Part shown: positions 34,875 through 44,071 of the stretch, one piece after another | Position numbering within the stretch: position 1 is the stretch's first letter | Layout of the letters: every line of letters begins with the position of its first letter | Source of the DNA: Pseudotabrizicola sp. | GTDB lineage: Bacteria; Pseudomonadota; Alphaproteobacteria; Rhodobacterales; Rhodobacteraceae | DNA: 64,000 nt | Assembly (NCBI RefSeq): GCF_030684215.1 | Contig: NZ_JAUXOV010000076.1 | Span: 1-64,000, forward strand | Direction: 5' to 3' | Made by a program: the position numbers and the translations under genes | The notes under the pieces: generated by a model | Seen by the model: only the letters and a program-made list of their open reading frames with translations | What the model was told of the DNA's origin: nothing | Database searches by the model: none

Positions 34875-36694
34875 TCCACTGTCACCGATTTGGCCAGATT
34901 ACGTGGTTGGTCCACATCGGTCCCCTTTGCTATGGCGGTGTGATAGGCCAGCAATTGTGCTGGCACGGCGTAAAGGATCGGCGCGAAAATCGCATCGACA
35001 GCGGGCATCGCAAGGCTTGCCCAAACGCCAGAGCCAGCCTCGGCCAGACCAGCGGCGTCTGAGATCAGCAGCACCTTGCCATTGCGCGCCATCACCTCTT
35101 GCATGTTCGACACGGTCTTGTCGAACAGGGCATCGCGCGGGGCCAGAACAATGACCGGCACATCCGCGTCAATCAGCGCAATGGGGCCGTGTTTCAGTTC
35201 ACCCGATGCATAACCTTCGGCGTGTATATAGCTGATTTCTTTCAGTTTAAGCGCGCCTTCCAGTGCCATCGGATACATCGGGCCGCGGCCCAGAAATAAA
35301 ATATCCTGCGCGCGGGCCAGATCTTCGGCAAGCTTTGCAATTTCACCCGACTGACCAAGGGCGTGGTTCATCAGCCCCGGCAGCGCATGCAGTGATTCCA
35401 GATGGCGGCCAAGGGCCTGCGTATCCAGCCGGCCACGGTCCACCCCTGCCTTCAGCGCCATCAGCGCCAGCACCATCAGTTGCGACGTGAACGCCTTGGT
35501 AGAGGCCACGCCCACCTCTACCCCGGCCATGATCGGCAGCGTCAGATCAGACTCGCGTGCGATGGACGATGTGGGCACATTGACCACCGACACCACCTTT
35601 GCCACCCGCTCGCGTGCATAGCGCAAGGCGGCCAGAGTATCCGCGGTCTCGCCTGACTGGCTGACGAACACCGCCCATTGCTTTGGCGAAAGGGGCGGCT
35701 CACGGTAGCGGAATTCTGACGCGATATCGATGTCGCAAGGCAGACCCGCAAGCTGTTCGAACCAGTATTTCGCAACATGGCAGGCATAAGACGCCGTGCC
35801 ACAGGCGACCAGAACAATGCGGTCCACCCCGGTAAAATCAACACCTTCGGGCAGGTGTAGGGCGGGGTTCACCCCGCCGCGCGTATAGTGTCTCAGGCCA
35901 TCGGCCAGAACCACCGGCTGTTCCGCGATCTCCTTCGCCATGAAATGCTTGTAGCCAGCCCGGTCGATGCGCGTTGCGTCAATCTGGATGCGGGTTTCCG
36001 CCCGATTGGCACGGCGGTCGTGATCGTCAAAGATTTCAGCGCCTTGCCGGGTAATGATCGCCCAGTCGCCTTCTTCCAGATAGGTGATACGGTCGGTCAT
36101 TGGCGCCAAGGCAATCGCGTCAGACCCCACAAACATCTCACCCGTGCCATGGCCAATCGCCAAAGGGCTGCCCTTGCGCGCGGCGATCAGCAAATCAGAC
36201 TCGCCATCAAACAAGAAGCACAGCGCAAAGGCCCCGTGCAGGCGTTTGAGGGTCTGGCGCGCGGCCTCAACCGGAGTGGCGCCACCATCCATCGCCTGTT
36301 GTACCAGCAGGGCGATGGTTTCGGTGTCGGTCTGGCTTTCTTGTGCATAGCCCGCGCCCGCCAGCTCCTCGCGCAGCTCGCGGAAATTCTCGATGATGCC
36401 GTTATGTACGACCGCAACCGGACCTGCCTTGTGCGGATGGGCGTTGATCACCGTTGCCGCTCCATGGGTGGCCCAACGGGTGTGCCCGATCCCGGATTTT
36501 CCGGCCAAAGGCTCATGCACCAACAGGTCCGACAGGTTCACCAGCTTGCCCACCGCGCGGCGGCGGTCCAGCTTTGTGCCGTTCACCGTGGCAATGCCCG
36601 CTGAGTCATACCCACGATATTCCAGCCGTTTCAGCGCTTCGACCAGCAGGGGGGCAACTTCGTGATTGCCCAGAACACCAACAATTCCACACAT
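34871..36694 (-). CDS. glmS: glutamine-fructose-6-phosphate aminotransferase
   Basis: A 607-residue enzyme that makes glucosamine-6-phosphate for peptidoglycan and lipopolysaccharide. The N-terminal glutaminase starts with the required Cys after Met (MCGIVGVLGNHEVAPLLVEA), with RWATHGAAT and HNGIIEN following. Two SIS isomerase domains follow a short linker (SQSGETADTLAALRYA; SGELKHGPIALID). The ATG at 36694 is set by the mature Cys1. glmU is four bases upstream on the same strand, a usual pairing. Confidence 0.97.
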   Translation of the reverse strand: MCGIVGVLGNHEVAPLLVEALKRLEYRGYDSAGIATVNGTKLDRRRAVGKLVNLSDLLVHEPLAGKSGIGHTRWATHGAATVINAHPHKAGPVAVVHNGIIENFRELREELAGAGYAQESQTDTETIALLVQQAMDGGATPVEAARQTLKRLHGAFALCFLFDGESDLLIAARKGSPLAIGHGTGEMFVGSDAIALAPMTDRITYLEEGDWAIITRQGAEIFDDHDRRANRAETRIQIDATRIDRAGYKHFMAKEIAEQPVVLADGLRHYTRGGVNPALHLPEGVDFTGVDRIVLVACGTASYACHVAKYWFEQLAGLPCDIDIASEFRYREPPLSPKQWAVFVSQSGETADTLAALRYARERVAKVVSVVNVPTSSIARESDLTLPIMAGVEVGVASTKAFTSQLMVLALMALKAGVDRGRLDTQALGRHLESLHALPGLMNHALGQSGEIAKLAEDLARAQDILFLGRGPMYPMALEGALKLKEISYIHAEGYASGELKHGPIALIDADVPVIVLAPRDALFDKTVSNMQEVMARNGKVLLISDAAGLAEAGSGVWASLAMPAVDAIFAPILYAVPAQLLAYHTAIAKGTDVDQPRNLAKSVTVE

Positions 36695-36698
36695 GGGA

Positions 36699-38048
36699 TT
36701 ATCCTTTGGCCTTTGCGGCCTTGATGGCGCGCAGTCGCGCAAAAAGTTTGGCAGCAAGGCCGGGTTTGTTCACTTGTTTGGCACGGCTGATCGCAAGCGC
36801 CTCGGCCGGCACATCTTCGGTTATGACCGAGCCAGAGGCGGTCAGTGCGCCATCGCCCACGCTTACCGGGGCGACCAGCATGGTATCGGATCCGATAAAA
36901 GCATTCTTGCCGATCCGGGTTCGGTGCTTCATCACGCCATCATAATTGCAAGTAACGGTGCCCGCGCCAATGTTGGTATGCTCGCCAATATCCGCGTCAC
37001 CGATATAGGTTAGGTGGCCGACCTTTACCCCCTCATCCAGAATGGCGTTCTTGATCTCGACGAAGTTGCCGACATGCACATCTTCGGCCAACTCGGCACC
37101 GGGGCGCAGGCGGGCGAAGGGGCCGACAGTGGCCCCCCGGCTGATATGGCAGCCCTCCAGATGGCAAAAGCCCTTGATCTCCGCACCTGATTCCACGGTG
37201 ACGCCGGGGCCGAAAATCACGTTGGGGCCGATGATGGCATCGCGGCCCACCACGGTATCAAGGCCAAAGAACACCGTTTCAGGCGCGGTCAGGGTGACGC
37301 CGTTTTCCAGCGCCTCGGCGCGGGCGCGGGTTTGAAAAGCGCGCTCGGCATCGGCCAGTTGAATCCTTGTGTTCACGCCAAGGGTTTCATCCTCGGGGCA
37401 GATTACCACACCCGCCGACAACCCGCGTTTGCGGGCAAGTTCGGGTAGGTCGGTCAGGTAATATTCGCCCGCCGCGTTGGCATTGCCCACTTCGCCCACA
37501 AGGCTGAACATCAGTTTGGCATCGGCAAATATGACGCCTGAATTGCAAAGGCTTATTGCGCGTTCCTCATCGGAGGCATCTTTGTATTCGACAATCTTGA
37601 GCAGCGAGTCCCCATCAGCCAACAGCCGGCCATAGCGTCCAGGATCGGCGGCGTGAAAGCCCAGCACAACAATGGCATGGCGGGCGCGGGCGGCCTGCAT
37701 CGCTTGAAGTGTTTCGGGGCGCACAAGCGGGGTGTCGCCATACAGTACAATCACATCGCCCGATGCATCGGCCAGCAGGGGGGCTGCTTGGGCAACCGCG
37801 TGGGCGGTGCCCAACTGTTCTGCCTGCACCACCGTCAGCGCGTCTTCGTCAAAGGCAAGCGTTGCGCGCGTCACGGCGTCGCCGCCGTGGCCCGTTACCA
37901 CCACCACCCGCTCTGGCCCAAGGCTGCGGCCCGCCTGCATGGCGTGGTGAAGCAAAGGGCTGCCTGCCATATGGTGCAGCACCTTGGGCAGGTCGGAATT
38001 CATCCGTGTGCCCTGACCTGCTGCCAGAATGACCAAAGATACCGGCAT
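36699..38048 (-). CDS. glmU: bifunctional N-acetylglucosamine-1-phosphate uridylyltransferase / glucosamine-1-phosphate acetyltransferase
   Basis: A 449-residue bifunctional enzyme producing UDP-N-acetylglucosamine. The N-terminal uridylyltransferase has LAAGQGTRMNSDLPKVLH and VLYGDTPLVRPET. The C-terminal half is a left-handed beta-helix of hexapeptide repeats (VGRDAIIGPNVIFGPGVT and onward), ending with the acetyltransferase region (KHRTRIGKNAFIGSDTMLVA). It is cotranscribed with glmS. Confidence 0.97.
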   Translation of the reverse strand: MPVSLVILAAGQGTRMNSDLPKVLHHMAGSPLLHHAMQAGRSLGPERVVVVTGHGGDAVTRATLAFDEDALTVVQAEQLGTAHAVAQAAPLLADASGDVIVLYGDTPLVRPETLQAMQAARARHAIVVLGFHAADPGRYGRLLADGDSLLKIVEYKDASDEERAISLCNSGVIFADAKLMFSLVGEVGNANAAGEYYLTDLPELARKRGLSAGVVICPEDETLGVNTRIQLADAERAFQTRARAEALENGVTLTAPETVFFGLDTVVGRDAIIGPNVIFGPGVTVESGAEIKGFCHLEGCHISRGATVGPFARLRPGAELAEDVHVGNFVEIKNAILDEGVKVGHLTYIGDADIGEHTNIGAGTVTCNYDGVMKHRTRIGKNAFIGSDTMLVAPVSVGDGALTASGSVITEDVPAEALAISRAKQVNKPGLAAKLFARLRAIKAAKAKG

Positions 38049-38134
38049 GCTGCCCCTTTCTTTCTTGGTTCCCCCGTTTTACCCATGGCACACTGGGCCG
38101 CAAGGGCCGTGTTCCTCACGCAAGGTTACAATCA

Positions 38135-38794
38135 ATGCGCACAGTGGTTTTCGATCTCGATGGCACCTTGGCAGATACCAGCGGCGATCTTCTGGCCGCT
38201 GCCAATGCCTGCTTTCGGGGTTTGGGCCATGGCGACCTGCTGGGTCCGGGGGATGCGCTGTGCGCGTTCCATGGCGGGCGGGCCATGCTGCGGCTGGGCT
38301 TTTCACGACTGGGTGCGTTTGATGACGCGATGATCGATGCGCAATACCCGGTGCTGCTCGACGCCTATGCGCAGGCGATTGATGTGCATACCACGCTGTA
38401 CCCCGGCGCAGTTGCTGCGGTCGAGGCCCTGCGCCGGAACGGATTTGCGGTGTCGATCTGCACCAACAAGCCCGAAGGTCTGGCCGAGGAACTGACACTT
38501 CGCCTTGGCATTCGCGGGCTGTTCGGGGCGTTGATCGGGGCCGATACCCTGCCCACCCGCAAACCCGACCCCGCGCCCTATATCGCGGCGGTTGAGCAGG
38601 TGGGCGGCATCGTGGGCCGGTCCATGCTGATCGGGGATACGGATACCGACCGCAAAACCGGCCTTGCGGTCGGGGTTCCGGTCGCGCTGGTCACCTTTGG
38701 GCCAGAGGGGCGCAGCATTGAACGCTTGGCGCCCGAAGCCCTTTTGGACCATTTCGACGACCTGCCAGAGCTTGCAGCCCGGATGCTGCGCTGA
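38135..38794 (+). CDS. gph: phosphoglycolate phosphatase-like HAD hydrolase
   Basis: A 219-residue HAD hydrolase. The nucleophile motif is FDLDGTLADT, motif II is ICTNKP, Lys lies in TRKPDPAPY and motif IV is MLIGDTDTDRKTG. Length and cap type fit phosphoglycolate phosphatase, which removes phosphate from the product of DNA-end repair and photorespiration. HAD substrate assignment from sequence alone is loose. It is divergent from glmU. Confidence 0.85.
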   Translation: MRTVVFDLDGTLADTSGDLLAAANACFRGLGHGDLLGPGDALCAFHGGRAMLRLGFSRLGAFDDAMIDAQYPVLLDAYAQAIDVHTTLYPGAVAAVEALRRNGFAVSICTNKPEGLAEELTLRLGIRGLFGALIGADTLPTRKPDPAPYIAAVEQVGGIVGRSMLIGDTDTDRKTGLAVGVPVALVTFGPEGRSIERLAPEALLDHFDDLPELAARMLR

Positions 38795-38797
38795 TCC

Positions 38798-39142
38798 TCA
38801 CCGTAAAAAGGCGCTGCGGCACCATCTTGCAGTAGCGTTATATTCTTTGACCAATTGCTCCAGCGTCCGGCTTGTCATGATGCGTTCAAACCGCTGCACC
38901 ATGGCGCGGCGGCGCTGGTCTTCACTCCCCGGCACCTGATCCAGGATCACAAGGGCGGCACGCTGCGCATTGTCGCGGGTGTTGCGAGAGATTTCGCCGA
39001 TGTCATAAAGCTCGGTCGAGACGATGAAGAGCATTGCCGCACAGTGCAGCGCCTGCGCCGCCCGTCCTTCGATCACCAGATCTGCCTGAGCAGTCTGGCC
39101 GAATGACAGCGCCAAAAGGATGGCGGCACATAGATTACGCAT
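38798..39142 (-). CDS. small exported hypothetical protein
   Basis: A 114-residue protein with a signal peptide (hydrophobic to ~16, likely cleavage after TAQA). The mature helical domain has two cysteines (ALHCAAM near 34 and RWCRSAF near the end), which could pair in the periplasm. I recognise no named domain. It is convergent with gph with a three-base gap. Confidence 0.7.
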   Translation of the reverse strand: MRNLCAAILLALSFGQTAQADLVIEGRAAQALHCAAMLFIVSTELYDIGEISRNTRDNAQRAALVILDQVPGSEDQRRRAMVQRFERIMTSRTLEQLVKEYNATARWCRSAFLR

Positions 39143-39237
39143 TGGGGGATTCCTTTTTTCTGAACGCTACCGTGCCATAGCGTCACGCCCGCGCCAAGCC
39201 ATTGACGACCTGCACTTTGCGCAGCATGGTCTCTAGG

Positions 39238-40467
39238 ATGGAGCGATTTACCGGAAGTTTCACCCAGCAAGAGCCGATCCCCGAAGAAGGGATAGCTGCG
39301 GCGTTGGATATTTTGCGCCATGGCCGCCTGCACCGCTACAACACGGCGGCGGGCGAAGTGTCGCCAACCGCGCTGCTGGAACAAGAGTTCGCGGAGTTCA
39401 CCGGCGCGCGCTATTGCCTTGCGGTGGCCTCGGGCGGCTATGCCATGGCCACGGCCTTGCGGGCGGTGCAGGTCTGTCCCGGTGCGCCGGTCCTGACCAA
39501 TGCCTTTACCCTTGCCCCGGTGCCGGGCGCGATTGCCAGCATTGGCGCGCGGCCGGTTTTCATCGAGACAACGCGAGATCTGACCATTGATTTCCCCCAT
39601 CTGGAACAGATGGCCCGTGCAACGGGGGCGCAGGTTCTGGTTCTGTCGCATATGCGCGGGCATCTGTGTGACATGGATAGACTGATGACCTTGTGCAACA
39701 GTCTTGGGGTGCGCGTGATCGAGGATTGCGCGCATACGATGGGGGCCGCTTGGAACGGCGTGCCATCCGGGCGGCATGGGGTGATCGGCTGCTATTCGAC
39801 GCAGACCTACAAGCACATGAACTCGGGCGAGGGCGGATTTCTGGTGACAGATGATGCCGGTCTTGCGGCGCGGTCTGTTTTGCTGTCGGGCAGCTACATG
39901 CTGTATGAGCGCCATCTTGCCGCCCCTCCGCCCGAGGTGTTCGAGGCGCTGCGGCTGGACGTGCCGAATGTCTCGGGGCGGATGGACAACTTGCGCGCGG
40001 CGATCCTGCGACCCCAGATAGCCCTGCTGCCCGATCGTGCCGCGCGCTGGACTGCGCTGTATCGTGTGATGGAACGGGGTTTGGATCAGACCAACGGTCT
40101 GCGCCTGATCCCGCGCCCGGAGCCAGAGGCGTTCGTGCCTTCCAGCTTTCAGTTCACCCTGCCGGGGTGGGATCCGGGCCGGGTGGCCGCACTGGTGGCG
40201 CGCTGTGCCGCGCGCGGGGTAGAGTTGAAATGGTTTGGTGCTCCAGATCCGGTTGGATTTACTAGCCGCTATGAGCATTGGCGCTACGCATCGCCCCAGT
40301 CCTTGCCGCAAACCGATGCCGTTCTGGCCGGGTTGATCGACTTGCGGCTGCCGCTGACATTCAGCCCCGAAGATGTGGCTTTGATCGCGCGGATCATCCG
40401 GGCCGAGGTTCTGGCCGTCGGGCAGGGCGAGATCGAGCGGGTGACGCTGGGGCAGATGGGGGACTGA
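39238..40467 (+). CDS. DegT/DnrJ/EryC1/StrS-family PLP aminotransferase
   Basis: A 409-residue PLP enzyme of the sugar aminotransferase type. The cofactor-binding region is AVASGGYAMATALRA, with EDCAHTMGAAWNG in the middle, and the Schiff-base lysine lies in STQTYKHMNSGEGGF. These enzymes usually make amino sugars for surface glycans or antibiotics, but no glycan genes are adjacent. The start is uncertain: ATG at 39238 or 39226. The fold region is complete. Confidence 0.85.
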   Translation: MERFTGSFTQQEPIPEEGIAAALDILRHGRLHRYNTAAGEVSPTALLEQEFAEFTGARYCLAVASGGYAMATALRAVQVCPGAPVLTNAFTLAPVPGAIASIGARPVFIETTRDLTIDFPHLEQMARATGAQVLVLSHMRGHLCDMDRLMTLCNSLGVRVIEDCAHTMGAAWNGVPSGRHGVIGCYSTQTYKHMNSGEGGFLVTDDAGLAARSVLLSGSYMLYERHLAAPPPEVFEALRLDVPNVSGRMDNLRAAILRPQIALLPDRAARWTALYRVMERGLDQTNGLRLIPRPEPEAFVPSSFQFTLPGWDPGRVAALVARCAARGVELKWFGAPDPVGFTSRYEHWRYASPQSLPQTDAVLAGLIDLRLPLTFSPEDVALIARIIRAEVLAVGQGEIERVTLGQMGD

Positions 40468-40572
40468 AGCGGGCCTGCACCCGGTGCCGTGCCGCTGCGG
40501 CATAGCAGATTTCCCTATTGCTTCGGGGATTTGACGGCTAACCTTGGCTTGATTGATCCGGGGTGCACGCTG

Positions 40573-41106
40573 ATGACTTCCGTCACTTTCACGATTCCGC
40601 ATCTGGAAACCGAACGCCTTGTGCTGCGCGATTATCGCCAATCCGATTTCGCCGATTTCGCTGGGTTTTACGCCACCGAACGGTCGCGTTTCATCGGCGG
40701 CCCCTTGACGCCGGAACTGGCGTGGCGCGGATTGGCCACGCATCTGGGCCATTGGGCGTTGCGCGGCTATGGGTTCTGGGCGGTTGAGGAAAAGGCCACG
40801 GGCCGGTTTTGCGGTCATGTCGGGCTGTGGTTCCCCGAAGGCTGGCCCGAGCCCGAGGTGGGCTGGGTGATGATGGGCCATGCCGAAGGCCGGGGCATCG
40901 CGTTGGAGGCGGCCTTTGCCTCGCGCGCCCATGCCTATGGCCGCTTGGGCTGGCAAACGGCGATCAGCCTGATTGATCCGGGCAACATCCGGTCCATCCG
41001 CCTCGCTCAGCGCATGGGCTGCTGGCTTGAGGGCGATTTCACCCATGTGCGCCTTGGCCCGATGCAAGTCTGGCGTCACCCTGCGCCACAAGACCTTACT
41101 GATTAA
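40573..41106 (+). CDS. GNAT N-acetyltransferase, RimJ/RimL type
   Basis: A 177-residue acetyltransferase. The N-terminus LETERLVLRDYRQSD is typical of the RimJ/RimL subgroup, and the acetyl-CoA loop appears in MGHAEGRGIALEA. The conserved Asn-rich segment DPGNIRSIRLAQRMG supports the family. Acceptor unknown. The cupin-SnoaL gene begins 22 bases after it, likely one transcript. Confidence 0.87.
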   Translation: MTSVTFTIPHLETERLVLRDYRQSDFADFAGFYATERSRFIGGPLTPELAWRGLATHLGHWALRGYGFWAVEEKATGRFCGHVGLWFPEGWPEPEVGWVMMGHAEGRGIALEAAFASRAHAYGRLGWQTAISLIDPGNIRSIRLAQRMGCWLEGDFTHVRLGPMQVWRHPAPQDLTD

Positions 41107-41128
41107 AGACCAGCGACAGGAGCCGAAA

Positions 41129-41797
41129 ATGACCCGCGCCAAAGCCGAACCGGTTGTGCATATCGACGATGACACCTTTCGGGTCACCGAATGGCGCTTT
41201 GCGCCGGGGGCGGAAACCGGCTGGCATGTGCATGGCCATGATTATGTGATCGTGCCGCTGACGGATGGCACCTTGGCGCTGGAAAACCCCGGCGGCGCAC
41301 AGGCGCAGGCGCATTTGACCCAAGGTGTGCCCTATTCCCGGCGGACGGGGGTGGAACATAACGTCATCAACGCAGGTGCCGCCCCCTTGGCCTTTCTGGA
41401 GGTGGAAACCGTGCGCGACCATGCAGCCCATCAGCGGCGCGATGTGCTGGTGCGGTTCATGGCGGCGTGGAACGCGCGCGATGTGGACGCGCTGATGGAT
41501 TGCATGGCGGCGGATTGCGCCTTTCACGCCTCGGCCGGGCCTTTGGCGCAAGGCACGCAGTATCAGGGCCGCGACGCCGTGCGCGCCGCCTATGCCGCGA
41601 TGTTCGACCAGTTTCCACAAGCCGCATGGACCGAGGACCGTCACAGCGTGCTGGGAGAGATCGGTGTTTCGGAATGGCGCTTTGTCGGCACGGACCGGTC
41701 GGGGCGGCAGGTGGATGTTCAGGGCTGCGACCTGTTCCGGTTTGACGGCGACCTGATCGCGCTGAAGGATTCCTATCGCAAGGCCCGTACAGGCTAA
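41129..41797 (+). CDS. cupin - SnoaL-like (NTF2) fusion protein
   Basis: A 222-residue two-domain protein. Residues ~1-105 form a cupin (WHVHGHDYVIVPLTDG and the later VEHNVINAG, giving metal-ligand histidines). Residues ~108-222 form an NTF2/SnoaL-type domain (RFMAAWNARDVDALMDCMAADC and YQGRDAVRAAYAAMF). The two domains are usually separate proteins; a frameshift is not needed to join them. A clear GGAG element precedes the ATG at 41129. The stop overlaps the convergent GTPase gene by four bases. Possible roles are an isomerase, a small oxygenase or a polyketide-type enzyme. Confidence 0.8.
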   Translation: MTRAKAEPVVHIDDDTFRVTEWRFAPGAETGWHVHGHDYVIVPLTDGTLALENPGGAQAQAHLTQGVPYSRRTGVEHNVINAGAAPLAFLEVETVRDHAAHQRRDVLVRFMAAWNARDVDALMDCMAADCAFHASAGPLAQGTQYQGRDAVRAAYAAMFDQFPQAAWTEDRHSVLGEIGVSEWRFVGTDRSGRQVDVQGCDLFRFDGDLIALKDSYRKARTG

Positions 41798-42780
41798 ACC
41801 GGCAGAGGCAAAGGCAGGTCCAGAAACCGCTGCATCGAGCGGGAAATATCCTCGGGGCGGTAGCCGCGCCCGATGAAGACGATGACGTTGTCGCTGCGCG
41901 CATCCCCTTGATCGGGCAGGATTTCCGGCGATTGCACTACCTTGCGGACGGTTTGCAACAGCAAGCGCCCGGCGGGCGTGCGCACCACGCCCTTGACGCG
42001 CACCAGATCCTCGCCGCGCGCATGTAGCAGCGCCGACAACCACACCGCAAACGACGCCCAGTCCAGCCCGTCTGGGATGTGAACCTGTGTCGGCTGAATC
42101 GGGCCGCGCACGTCATCGGGGCCAAGCGGCGGCAGGTCGGCGGGCAGGGTGCCGGGGGGCAGGGGGGGCAAGGCTACCTCGGCCCCCAGGACGCTGGCAC
42201 TGACTGTCGCATGGCCGTTGAGCAGGCCTAGCGTTGCCCGCAGCCGTGCCAGATCGGCGGGGCCTGCCGCATCGGCCTTGGTCAGCACCAGATGATCCGC
42301 CGCCCCGATCTGCCGCCGCCCAAGGGGTTCGGTTGCCAGTTGCGCCAGCGCGTGCAGCGCATCCACTGCAACGATGGTGGTCTCGACCACGATATGATGC
42401 ACCAGAACCGGGTCGGACTGGATCGCCGCCACAATCGAGCCGGGATCGGCAAGGCCGCTGGTTTCCAGAACCACCCGGTCCAGCCGGGGCGCATCGGCAG
42501 AAAGCCGGCTGCGCTGGTCGCACAGCGCCCGCAGCGCGTCGATCAGCGCCGCGCGCCCCGTGCAACAACAGCACCCCCCCGCCAGCAGGGTCATGCCCGA
42601 TGCGCCCGACAGCAAGGCGTCGTCGACGGGAACCTCGGCGGCCTCGTTCACTATGACATGTACGCGCGGCCCAAAAGCCCCCACATGCAACTGATGGCGC
42701 AGCCATGTGGTCTTGCCCGACCCAAGATAGCCGCCCAGAAGCGTCAGCCGCAGGCGGGTGTCGGGCACGGGATCAGTCAT
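41794..42780 (-). CDS. CobW/COG0523-family G3E GTPase
   Basis: A 328-residue metal-handling GTPase. Walker A is GGYLGSGKTT. The metal motif CxCC appears extended as GGCCCCTG. Walker B/Mg site is ETSGLADPG, and the base-specific motif is LTKADAAG. A C-terminal CobW domain starts at ~215. Family members load zinc, cobalt or nickel into target enzymes. Its position at the end of an amidohydrolase cluster suggests it serves a metalloenzyme there, perhaps the deacetylase. It overlaps the small CxxC gene by eight bases. Confidence 0.9.
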   Translation of the reverse strand: MTDPVPDTRLRLTLLGGYLGSGKTTWLRHQLHVGAFGPRVHVIVNEAAEVPVDDALLSGASGMTLLAGGCCCCTGRAALIDALRALCDQRSRLSADAPRLDRVVLETSGLADPGSIVAAIQSDPVLVHHIVVETTIVAVDALHALAQLATEPLGRRQIGAADHLVLTKADAAGPADLARLRATLGLLNGHATVSASVLGAEVALPPLPPGTLPADLPPLGPDDVRGPIQPTQVHIPDGLDWASFAVWLSALLHARGEDLVRVKGVVRTPAGRLLLQTVRKVVQSPEILPDQGDARSDNVIVFIGRGYRPEDISRSMQRFLDLPLPLPV

Positions 42781-43063
42781 TCAGATAGCGCGGGTCCAGC
42801 GGATCGATTTTGCGGCCCGCCAGGCGTTCGGCCTCTTGCCACAGATCCTCCAGCGTATCGACCATGGTGACAGCGCCCGACAAGGTGGAAAGCTGGATGC
42901 CCGGCACCGATCCGTCGTCATGCGCGGTCAGACCGTAGGGGCGCAGCACGTTGCGCAGCACAGCCGCACGGTGAAAGCGCGCGCGTAGCCGGTCGCCGGG
43001 GGTTGTCGTTCCGGCGTCCGTCCAGTGACCGGGGGCGGCGGGGTTGCCACAGGCATTGCACAT
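42773..43063 (-). CDS. small CxxC protein coupled to the COG0523 GTPase
   Basis: A 96-residue protein beginning MCNACGNPAAPGHW, a Cys pair with a nearby His, then a conserved-looking helical body (TLEDLWQEAERLAGRK). It overlaps the GTPase start by eight bases, so the two are made together. A small metal donor or acceptor for the GTPase, or a subunit of a neighbouring hydrolase, is plausible. No named family is recognised. Confidence 0.75.
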   Translation of the reverse strand: MCNACGNPAAPGHWTDAGTTTPGDRLRARFHRAAVLRNVLRPYGLTAHDDGSVPGIQLSTLSGAVTMVDTLEDLWQEAERLAGRKIDPLDPRYLND

Positions 43064-43096
43064 GGGATGACCTTTCGCAGGCGGTCTTGCAGGAAG

Positions 43097-43124
43097 GGGC
43101 GCGCGGAACTGTTCCCGCGCGCCC
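43097..43124 (-). terminator. strong hairpin after the deacetylase gene
   Basis: GGGCGCGCGG and CCGCGCGCCC form a perfect ten-pair stem just downstream of the deacetylase stop. There is no T tract, so it may attenuate or stabilise the message rather than end it, since the CxxC and GTPase genes continue on the same strand. Confidence 0.5.
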
Positions 43125-43134
43125 GGTTGTAAGG

Positions 43135-44037
43135 TCAGATGACTTCGGGACGATTTCCGCTGGCAAAGGGATAGCGCTTGCGGAAATCGTTTGCGATATC
43201 CTCAAAGGTCGCCCATTCGACGCCGGTGTGCTTGTTGATGTGTTCGATCAACCGCTCCAGCATCATAAGAACCTGCGGACGGCCGGCCACATCGGGGTGG
43301 ATGGTAAAGGCGAACACGCCGTAGTCCATTTCGCGATACACCCAGTCGAACTGGTCGCGCCACAGTTCCTCGATGTCGCGCGGGTTGACAAAGCCGTGGC
43401 TGTTTGGCGCTTTTTTCATGAACATCATCGGCGGCAGGTCATCGACATACCAGTTGGCCGCAATATCCACGAGGTCGATTTCCGTGCCATGCTTCAGCGG
43501 ATGCATCCAGTCCTTGGCGGATTTGGAATAATCGATGGTGTTCCAGCTGTCGCCCACGCGGGCATAGAAGGGCTGGAAGTCGCGGTAGCCTTGGCTGTGG
43601 TCATAGGTAAAGCCGTGCTTGAGCAGCAGAGCCGCGGTCGAGTTCGACATTTCCCACCACGGCGCCACATAGCCGCGCGGTTTCTGCCCGGTCAGGCCTT
43701 CGATCAACTCGATGGACTTGACCAGAACGTCTTCTTCCTGCGTCGGGGTCATCGCGATCGGGTTTTCGTGCAGATAGCCATGCGCGCCGATTTCATGCCC
43801 GTCCTTGACGATCATCTCCATTTCCTTGGGAAAGGTCTCAAGGCTGTGGCCGGGGATGAAGAAGCTGGTCTTGAGGTCGTATTTCTTGAACAGGCGCAGC
43901 AGGCGCGGCACGCCAACCTCGGTGGCGAAAATCCCGCGCTGGATGTCGGACGGGCTGTCGCCGCCGCCATAGGACCCGATCCATCCGGCGACCGAGTCGA
44001 TGTCGGTGCCAAAGGCACACATGATTTTCTTAGCCAT
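43135..44037 (-). CDS. polysaccharide deacetylase-family hydrolase, PuuE/allantoinase-like
   Basis: A 300-residue NodB-fold protein. The N-terminus [19 protein letters not shown] carries the Asp pair of this group (GTDIDS). [13 protein letters not shown] holds the metal histidines, and [13 protein letters not shown] stands near the end. Length and motifs fit the PuuE-like branch, whose members hydrolyse cyclic ureides such as allantoin, rather than sugar deacetylases. This suits the cyclic-amide theme of the surrounding genes. The substrate is inferred, not shown. Confidence 0.82.
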   Translation of the reverse strand: MAKKIMCAFGTDIDSVAGWIGSYGGGDSPSDIQRGIFATEVGVPRLLRLFKKYDLKTSFFIPGHSLETFPKEMEMIVKDGHEIGAHGYLHENPIAMTPTQEEDVLVKSIELIEGLTGQKPRGYVAPWWEMSNSTAALLLKHGFTYDHSQGYRDFQPFYARVGDSWNTIDYSKSAKDWMHPLKHGTEIDLVDIAANWYVDDLPPMMFMKKAPNSHGFVNPRDIEELWRDQFDWVYREMDYGVFAFTIHPDVAGRPQVLMMLERLIEHINKHTGVEWATFEDIANDFRKRYPFASGNRPEVI

Positions 44038-44071
44038 TCTGTCGTTCCTCCTTGTTGGTCTTTGGCCGGGA

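Noticed and set aside
39073-41187. Minus-strand frame of about 700 codons
   Set aside because: Antisense shadow of the DegT aminotransferase and GNAT genes, both of which have intact motifs.
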